Assembly (NCBI RefSeq): GCF_001426705.1
Contig: NZ_LMFC01000003.1
Location: forward strand, 384,981-448,980
Source of the DNA: Cellulomonas sp. Root485
Lineage (GTDB): Bacteria > Actinomycetota > Actinomycetes > Actinomycetales > Cellulomonadaceae
Direction: 5' to 3'
Length of the DNA: 64,000 nucleotides
Below the pieces are notes generated by a model, which was not told the origin of the DNA, made no database searches, and worked only from the letters and a program-made list of their open reading frames with translations. Below are positions 59,601 through 64,000 of this stretch, piece after piece. Numbering within the stretch: the first letter of the stretch is position 1; every line of letters begins with the position of its first letter. A program made the position numbers and the translations under genes.

Positions 59601-61280
59601 ATGTCGACCCAGCCCGGCTCGCCCGCCCCCAAGGTCTCGGCGTGGGCGCCGATGGCGATCACCGCGTTCCGGGTGCTGTGGTTCGCCCAGCTGGGCAGCA
59701 ACATCGGCACCTGGATGCAGACCGTGGGTGCGCAGTGGTTCCTCGTCGAGGCGTCGGCTGGGCCTACCGTCATCGCTCTCGTGCAGACCGCGAGCCTTGC
59801 ACCGGCGGTGCTCTTCTCGCTGCCCGCCGGCGTGCTGGCCGACTCCCTCGACCGACGCCGTCTCCTCATCGTCGGTTCAGCAGTCAGCGCGCTGATCGCC
59901 GGTGTGCTCACCGTGATCGCCGCGCTGAACCACCTCACGCCGTGGACCATCCTCGGGTTCACCTTCCTGCTGGGGATCACCTCGACGCTGACCTCGCCGG
60001 CGTGGCAGGCCATCCAGCCCGAGCTCGTGCCGCGGTCGATGATCGGCGCGTCCTCGGCCCTCGGAGGCGTCACGGTGAACGGCGCCCGCGCCGTCGGCCC
60101 GGCCCTGGCCGGCGTCCTGCTCAGCGTGGCCGGGGTCCCGGTGGTCTTCGCCATCAACGCGTTGAGCTTCGTCGGCGCAGTCGTCGCTCTGTTGTGGTGG
60201 CGCCGCCCGCCGCAGACGGGACTCGACAACCGGGAGCTGTTCGTGCCGGCGCTCCGGGCCGGCGTGCGCTACGTCGCCTCGGCCCGGCTGGTGCGCCGGA
60301 TCCTGCTCCGCTCGGCCCTGTTCGCCCTCCCGGCGAGCGCTCTGTGGGCGCTGCTCCCGGTCACCGCCACGCGGCTGAAGCTCAGCTCGAGCGGGTACGG
60401 GCTCCTGCTCGGCGCGCTCGGCGTCGGCGCGGTGCTCGGCGTCGTCGTGCTTCCCGTCGTCCGGAGGCGCCTGTCCGACAACGCCGTCCTCGCGGCGAGC
60501 GCGGTGCTGTTCGCCGTGGGCATGGTCGCCGCAGCCGTGCTGCCGCTTCCCGGGGCGCTCGTGCTGTTGGTGGTCGCGGGCATCGCCTGGATCGGCACCC
60601 TCACCGTCCTGAACGCGGCCCTGCAGCTCACCCTGCCGCAGTGGGTGCGGTCGCGCGGCGCCTCGATCTACATCCTCGTCTTCATGGGCACGATGGCGGC
60701 CGGGTCGTTCGGCTGGGGCCTTGCAGCGGAGAAGCTCGGCACCTCGGTCGCGCTGCTCACCGCCGGTGTGCTGCTGGTGCTGGTCGCCGCGAGCGTCCGT
60801 GTGCTCCCCCTGCTGCCGGGCACAGGCACCGTGGACCGCAGCATCGTGACGACGTGGGCCACCCCGAACCTCGTCTTCGAGCCTGACCCCGACGACGGAC
60901 CGGTGCTCGTCGAGATCACGTACGCGGTGGACACCGCCTCGCTCGCCTCGTTCCGCTCGGCGATGCGACAGGTCGAGGGTTCGCGGCGCCGTACAGGTGC
61001 GACCCGATGGGGCCTGTACCGCAGCGGCGAGGACCAGGACGTGCTGCTCGAGTCGTTCGTGGTCCCGTCGTGGGGCGAGTACCGCCGCCAGCAGACCGAG
61101 CGGCTGACCGGCCGCGACCGCGAGATGCGCGCCGCCGTCCTCGATCTCTGCACCGGCGACCCCGCTGAGCGGCACTACTTCGCCGCGGAGGAATCCGTGC
61201 GACGACGAACGGCGCCAGGAGCGTCGGCGGGCCTCGGACAGCCCGCCAGCTCCGCGAGCCCGGCCACCACGGACACCTGA
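59601..61280 (+). CDS. MFS exporter (EntS-like) with C-terminal ABM-like domain
   Basis: A 559-residue protein. Residues about 15-415 form twelve membrane helices of the MFS_3/EntS group (FRVLWFAQLGSNIGTWMQTV at the start). A soluble domain of about 110 residues follows (VLVEITYAVDTASLASFRSAMRQ; GATRWGLYRSGEDQDVLLESFVVPSWGEYRRQ), which resembles an antibiotic-biosynthesis-monooxygenase ferredoxin-like fold. GAGG lies seven bases before the ATG. The substrate exported is unknown. Confidence 0.88.
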   Translation: MSTQPGSPAPKVSAWAPMAITAFRVLWFAQLGSNIGTWMQTVGAQWFLVEASAGPTVIALVQTASLAPAVLFSLPAGVLADSLDRRRLLIVGSAVSALIAGVLTVIAALNHLTPWTILGFTFLLGITSTLTSPAWQAIQPELVPRSMIGASSALGGVTVNGARAVGPALAGVLLSVAGVPVVFAINALSFVGAVVALLWWRRPPQTGLDNRELFVPALRAGVRYVASARLVRRILLRSALFALPASALWALLPVTATRLKLSSSGYGLLLGALGVGAVLGVVVLPVVRRRLSDNAVLAASAVLFAVGMVAAAVLPLPGALVLLVVAGIAWIGTLTVLNAALQLTLPQWVRSRGASIYILVFMGTMAAGSFGWGLAAEKLGTSVALLTAGVLLVLVAASVRVLPLLPGTGTVDRSIVTTWATPNLVFEPDPDDGPVLVEITYAVDTASLASFRSAMRQVEGSRRRTGATRWGLYRSGEDQDVLLESFVVPSWGEYRRQQTERLTGRDREMRAAVLDLCTGDPAERHYFAAEESVRRRTAPGASAGLGQPASSASPATTDT

Positions 61281-61288
61281 TATCGACG

Positions 61289-61306
61289 GGCGCCAGGGTT
61301 GGCGCC
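61289..61306. terminator. Short terminator between convergent genes
   Basis: GGCGCCA (61289-61295), loop GGGT, and TGGCGCC (61300-61306) make a perfect 7-bp stem. It lies 8 bp after the MFS gene and 20 bp before the end of the convergent LON-domain gene. Confidence 0.65.
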
Positions 61307-61326
61307 AGCACCTCGCGCGCAGCTCG

Positions 61327-61983
61327 TCAGGGCCCCAGGGTCTCGTCGTCCGGCTCGTCATCGGACCAGCCCGCTGCGATGCTCTCGCCCGCCGCCTGCG
61401 TCTCGGACACCAGGCAGGTGATGAGCTCCGCCGCAGTGGACGAAGCCAGCAGCGCTTGCTGGTCAAGGGAGCCGATCGGTGCGATGCCGGCCAGCTGCCA
61501 CAGCCGCTCGGTCGGCTCCTCCGACAGCGCGACGTCGGCCGGCCAGCGCAGCTCGGTGAACTCGCTGCGCCGGGCCAGGGTGGTCCGCACCACGCGCTCG
61601 GCGTCCGTGAGAGCCTCCGCGTCGCCCGGTCCGAGCAGGAGTGGCGCCAGCTCCCGCACGCGGGCCCGGGGGAACGGCTCCTCGTCGAGCCAGTCGATCA
61701 CCTCGAAACGCCCCGCACCGCGCGCGAGAAGGATGATCGACTGCTCACCGACCTCGATGGTCACGATGCTTGCCACCGTGCCGACGGCGAACCGCGTGTC
61801 ACCGCCACCCACCTCGGACCCGCGCTCGATCAGCACCACCCCGAACTCGCGGGCGGGCTGGTCGAGGACGGCGGACAGCAGCGCGAGGTAGCGAGGCTCG
61901 AAGACGCGCAGCGGCAGCGGCATGCCGGGGAACAGGACCGAGCCCAGCGGGAACATGGCCAGCTCACGGATCGCCTCGGGCAC
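61327..61983 (-). CDS. LON-substrate-binding-domain protein
   Basis: A 218-residue stand-alone LON N-domain protein without protease or ATPase parts. The start FPLGSVLFPGMPLPLRVFEPRYLALL is diagnostic, followed by GVVLIERGSEVGGGD and GTVASIVTIE. A helical C-terminal half follows. Such proteins are common in actinobacteria and may bind unfolded proteins. GTG at 61983 is chosen; ATG at 61956 is a shorter alternative. Confidence 0.85.
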   Translation of the reverse strand: MPEAIRELAMFPLGSVLFPGMPLPLRVFEPRYLALLSAVLDQPAREFGVVLIERGSEVGGGDTRFAVGTVASIVTIEVGEQSIILLARGAGRFEVIDWLDEEPFPRARVRELAPLLLGPGDAEALTDAERVVRTTLARRSEFTELRWPADVALSEEPTERLWQLAGIAPIGSLDQQALLASSTAAELITCLVSETQAAGESIAAGWSDDEPDDETLGP

Positions 61984-62095
61984 GACCTCGATCCTGCCGC
62001 ACGCACCGCACGGCCGCCGTTCTCCGCGCACGTCGGCGGTCCCGGCGGCTCGTTCGCCGTGGTGGCTGGGCGCCGCTGGAGTCGCGCGACGTGCC

Positions 62096-62128
62096 GCAGG
62101 GCCGGTCTCCCGCAGTGACCGGCCCTGC
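62096..62128 (-). terminator. Terminator after the exported glycosidase-like gene
   Basis: GCAGGGCCGGTC (62096-62107) and its complement (62117-62128) form a perfect 12-bp stem with a nine-base loop, six bases after the stop of the minus-strand gene. Confidence 0.8.
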
Positions 62129-62134
62129 GCCGGC

Positions 62135-63583
62135 TCAGCTCCGCCCGCGGAGGCGGTACGGGTTCGTGCGGGTCTCGCCGAACACGAACCAGGACGTCGC
62201 GCCGACGTGCTGGACCTGGAAGTAGCCGAACCCGAACCCGGTGTCCAGCAGGCTCGAGGCCGCGACGATCCCGCCGTCGACCTCCACGCCCCCCAGGTGC
62301 TGACCGACGCCGAGCACGTCCTGCGCATGCCGGGCCTGCGCGAGCAGCGCGTCGGACGCGGACCTGTCCCCGCGGCGGTTCCGGTCGGCCAGGGCGGTCG
62401 CGAGCTGGTTGGTGCCCTCGAGCCAGACGCCCTGCGGGTGCACGGTGATGCCGTTGTACTGCGCGGTCGAGGTGAGGCTCGCGGTGCTGAACGTGACGCC
62501 GGAGAGCCGTTCGCCGTCGGGCAGCTGGGACGTCGCGGCGCTCGCGTCGTCCGTGACCGCGAGGGCCGACCCTGCCCAGTCGAGCGCGCCCGCGTACTTC
62601 TTCTCGCGCAGCGCGAGCCAGCTCCAGGTGGCCGTGTCGAGCGGAACCGGGAAGCGGTTGATCTCGACGCCGTCGTTGGTGCCCGTCCAGAACGCTCCCT
62701 GGGCCGGGTCCCACATGAGGTCGACGAACGCGCGGGCGTGGTCGGCGGCCTTCGACCACGCCCTGTCGCGCGTGAGCTCGCGCAGGATCGTGAAGAACGC
62801 GACGCAGTCGATGTTGTGCTCGGTCGAGCCGTTCGGCACGGGCACGTTCGAGCCGTTGACCCCGAACGAGAAGCCGCCGAGTGGCTGCGTGGACCAGGTG
62901 TTGGTCGTGATCCAGGTGCCGATCCGGACCGCGGCGTCGAGGTAGCGGCGGTCGCGCGTGCGGGCGAACAGCTGGGCGAGCGCGATGCCCGGCCACGCCA
63001 TGTCGCCGACCGCGGTGCCGAGGAACCCGAACTGCCAGCCGATGTTGGCGGACCCGTCGGGCAGGACGAACCCGTACGGCTGCGGGTTGCCGTCGTAGAA
63101 CGTGTACGGGCCGACGTTGTAGCCCTGCCGGAGGCGCCCGTCGGAGTAGCCGGGGTCGTGCTCCTGGGCGTAGACGAGGCCGTCGCCGATCGCCCGCGCC
63201 GTCTGCTCCGAGCTGCGGCGCCCGTCGGCGAGCAGCGCGATGACGGCCAGCGCGCTGTCGTAGACGAACGCGGTGCTGAACAGCCCGAGCTCGTCGGCGT
63301 AGCTCTGCGGCAGCCGAGGCCCGGTGTTCAGGGTCGGGTACGCATCGGTGGCGGCCTGCAGGAACGCGACGGCGGCCCGGCCCGCGGCGGCGGCGCTGCC
63401 GTGCGGGTGGCCGTGCGTGGCGATCGGGCCGGCGGGCAGGCTGCGGGCGGTGGCGCTCGTCGCGCTCGCAGCGACCGCGGCCGCCGCTCCCGTCAGGACG
63501 AGGAACGACCGCCGGCTCAGCGGCGGGAGGACGGGCCGGGGTGACTGGTGGGACGTGGCGGGGTCGATCGTGGTGTCGGGCAT
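62135..63583 (-). CDS. Tat-exported six-hairpin glycosidase-like protein
   Basis: A 482-residue protein. A twin-arginine signal (SRRSFLVLTGAAAAVAASATSATA) is followed by repeated helix pairs with aromatic/acidic loops (YNVGPYTFYDGNPQPYG; WPGIALAQLFARTRDRRYLDAA; HNIDCVAFFTILREL; FVDLMWDPAQGAFWTG). This fits an (alpha/alpha)6 barrel. I cannot place it in a numbered GH family. It probably acts outside the cell on a polysaccharide or oligosaccharide. The start at 63583 fits the Tat signal position. Two identical palindromes lie upstream. Confidence 0.72.
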   Translation of the reverse strand: MPDTTIDPATSHQSPRPVLPPLSRRSFLVLTGAAAAVAASATSATARSLPAGPIATHGHPHGSAAAAGRAAVAFLQAATDAYPTLNTGPRLPQSYADELGLFSTAFVYDSALAVIALLADGRRSSEQTARAIGDGLVYAQEHDPGYSDGRLRQGYNVGPYTFYDGNPQPYGFVLPDGSANIGWQFGFLGTAVGDMAWPGIALAQLFARTRDRRYLDAAVRIGTWITTNTWSTQPLGGFSFGVNGSNVPVPNGSTEHNIDCVAFFTILRELTRDRAWSKAADHARAFVDLMWDPAQGAFWTGTNDGVEINRFPVPLDTATWSWLALREKKYAGALDWAGSALAVTDDASAATSQLPDGERLSGVTFSTASLTSTAQYNGITVHPQGVWLEGTNQLATALADRNRRGDRSASDALLAQARHAQDVLGVGQHLGGVEVDGGIVAASSLLDTGFGFGYFQVQHVGATSWFVFGETRTNPYRLRGRS

Positions 63584-63710
63584 CGCAGGGGACCCTCCAG
63601 GGCGGGCGAGCGGGTCGCGGCGGTGCGGCCCGGAACCACGGTAGGGACAGTTCGGGCGCAACGGAAGATGTGGACGTATCCGACAATCGTCCGGGCGAAC
63701 CCGGAAGAGT

Positions 63711-63742
63711 GACACGTGTCCGCCCTGTCGTTGACACGTGTC
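63711..63742. promoter_or_regulatory. Two identical GACACGTGTC palindromes
   Basis: The perfect 10-bp palindrome occurs at 63711-63720 and 63733-63742, 22 bp apart centre to centre (two helical turns), about 130-160 bp before the start of the Tat-exported protein gene. A dimeric regulator binding both sites on one face of the DNA is likely. LacI-type control of a sugar gene is one option. Confidence 0.65.
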
Positions 63743-63832
63743 GTCCAGAACGGCCCGGAGCGCACGGGCGACGTGTCGCGCGGAACGCTCCTCGGCCTGG
63801 AGCAGCCCGACCGGACGAGGGCGCGACGAGGT

Positions 63833-63873
63833 CCGCCGCCGACCAGGCCGAAGCTCGGACTGGTCGGCGGCGG
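63833..63873 (-). terminator. Strong terminator of the gene at the right edge
   Basis: CCGCCGCCGACCAG (63833-63846) and its complement (63860-63873) form a perfect 14-bp stem around a 13-base loop, 24 bases after the stop of the minus-strand gene. Confidence 0.85.
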
Positions 63874-63897
63874 TGTCCGTCGCCTACGCGACCGGAC

Positions 63898-64000
63898 TCA
63901 CTTCCGGAAGTAGCCGGAGACGTCGACGATGAGGTGGGTGTCGGCGGTGTGGGTGTAGAACGACATCTTCCCGCCGGCACCGATGCGGGTGATGGACAGG
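63898..64000 (-). CDS. C-terminal end of an exported actinobacterial surface/cell-wall protein
   Basis: Only the last 33 complete codons are in the window (LSITRIGAGGKMSF, then YTHTADTHLIVDVSGYFRK and stop). The ending with HLIVDVSGYF is a hallmark of a beta-rich domain found in many actinobacterial secreted proteins, including cell-wall amidase-like and surface proteins. The catalytic part, if any, lies outside the window. A strong terminator follows. Confidence 0.75.
   Translation of the reverse strand, partial: LSITRIGAGGKMSFYTHTADTHLIVDVSGYFRK

Larger units (their letters stand above)
63584..63897. other. 314-bp intergenic region
   Basis: Holds the upstream region of the Tat-exported protein gene and the downstream end of the next minus-strand gene. 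I see ACGGTA at 63638-63643 (TACCGT on the minus strand) as a -10 candidate, two GACACGTGTC palindromes at 63711 and 63733, and the terminator at 63833-63873. No convincing coding sequence. Confidence 0.6.

Noticed and set aside
1..64000. Prophage, insertion sequences or an integrated island
   Set aside because: No transposase, integrase, phage structural gene, attachment-site repeat or clear drop in GC content was seen; the only mobile-like feature is the 68-bp intergenic element.

Overview
The window is very GC-rich (GC mostly in the third codon position). It is densely packed with short-spaced genes, many GTG starts and frequent 4-bp ATGA/GTGA overlaps. It looks like an actinobacterial chromosome, most likely Cellulomonas or a close relative. 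The strongest pointer is a full-length family GH94 cellobiose phosphorylase at 55005-57467 whose catalytic aspartate falls at residue 490, as in the Cellulomonas enzyme. I see no phage, insertion sequence, CRISPR array or rRNA. There is one tRNA gene.

Layout. 1-4579: end of a methyltransferase gene, a two-component system, a short-chain dehydrogenase and a zinc alcohol dehydrogenase. 4740-10428: local regulators with readable operators (TetR with three operators next to a membrane protein; PadR; ArsR with a VOC protein), plus DUF2071, DivIVA-like and SDR genes. 10541-13456: a tightly coupled block of four YCII/DGPF-type small proteins and an ECF42-type sigma factor. 13628-14566: a DUF559/AbiEi-like endonuclease gene between two copies of a 68-bp intergenic element. 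14725-18863: MntH manganese transporter, a YgjV-like membrane protein, a double GNAT protein and an SRPBCC protein. 18928-22681: thiamine uptake genes thiBPQ behind a TPP riboswitch. 22943-31211: DUF4235 protein, a carotenoid-desaturase-like flavoprotein and a complete Mrp sodium/proton antiporter operon. 31549-36049: an HdrD-like iron-sulfur oxidoreductase, a PNPOx protein, and an ECF sigma factor with a membrane partner. 36242-47684: penicillin acylase, two half-size ABC exporters, ThrE, MarR, an acyltransferase and several small metabolic genes. 47771-54709: two exported proteins, an unknown gene coupled to dcd, a second two-component system and an exported RTX protein. 55005-58483: cellobiose phosphorylase and an aldose epimerase. 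58542-64000: tRNA-Gly(CCC), a PEP-mutase-family protein, an MFS exporter, a LON-domain protein, a Tat-exported six-hairpin glycosidase-like protein and the end of a cell-wall-type exported protein.

How the genes work together. Cellobiose entering the cell would be split by phosphate to glucose 1-phosphate and glucose. The adjacent epimerase would interconvert the anomers. A CebR/CelR-like half-perfect operator lies just downstream of the predicted start of transcription. Thiamine import is under riboswitch control, with a hairpin that can hide the ribosome-binding site of thiB. Manganese import is preceded by a perfect 18-bp palindrome on its promoter.

Two window-wide patterns stand out. First, about a dozen start codons sit exactly 6-7 bases downstream of a TANNNT-like -10 box with no Shine-Dalgarno sequence, as expected for leaderless mRNAs. 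Second, a 68-bp intergenic element with invariant geometry (two direct motifs 19 bp apart, then two inverted motifs 19 bp apart) occurs three times, with a diverged fourth copy. All functional calls are from reading the sequence; no database search was run.
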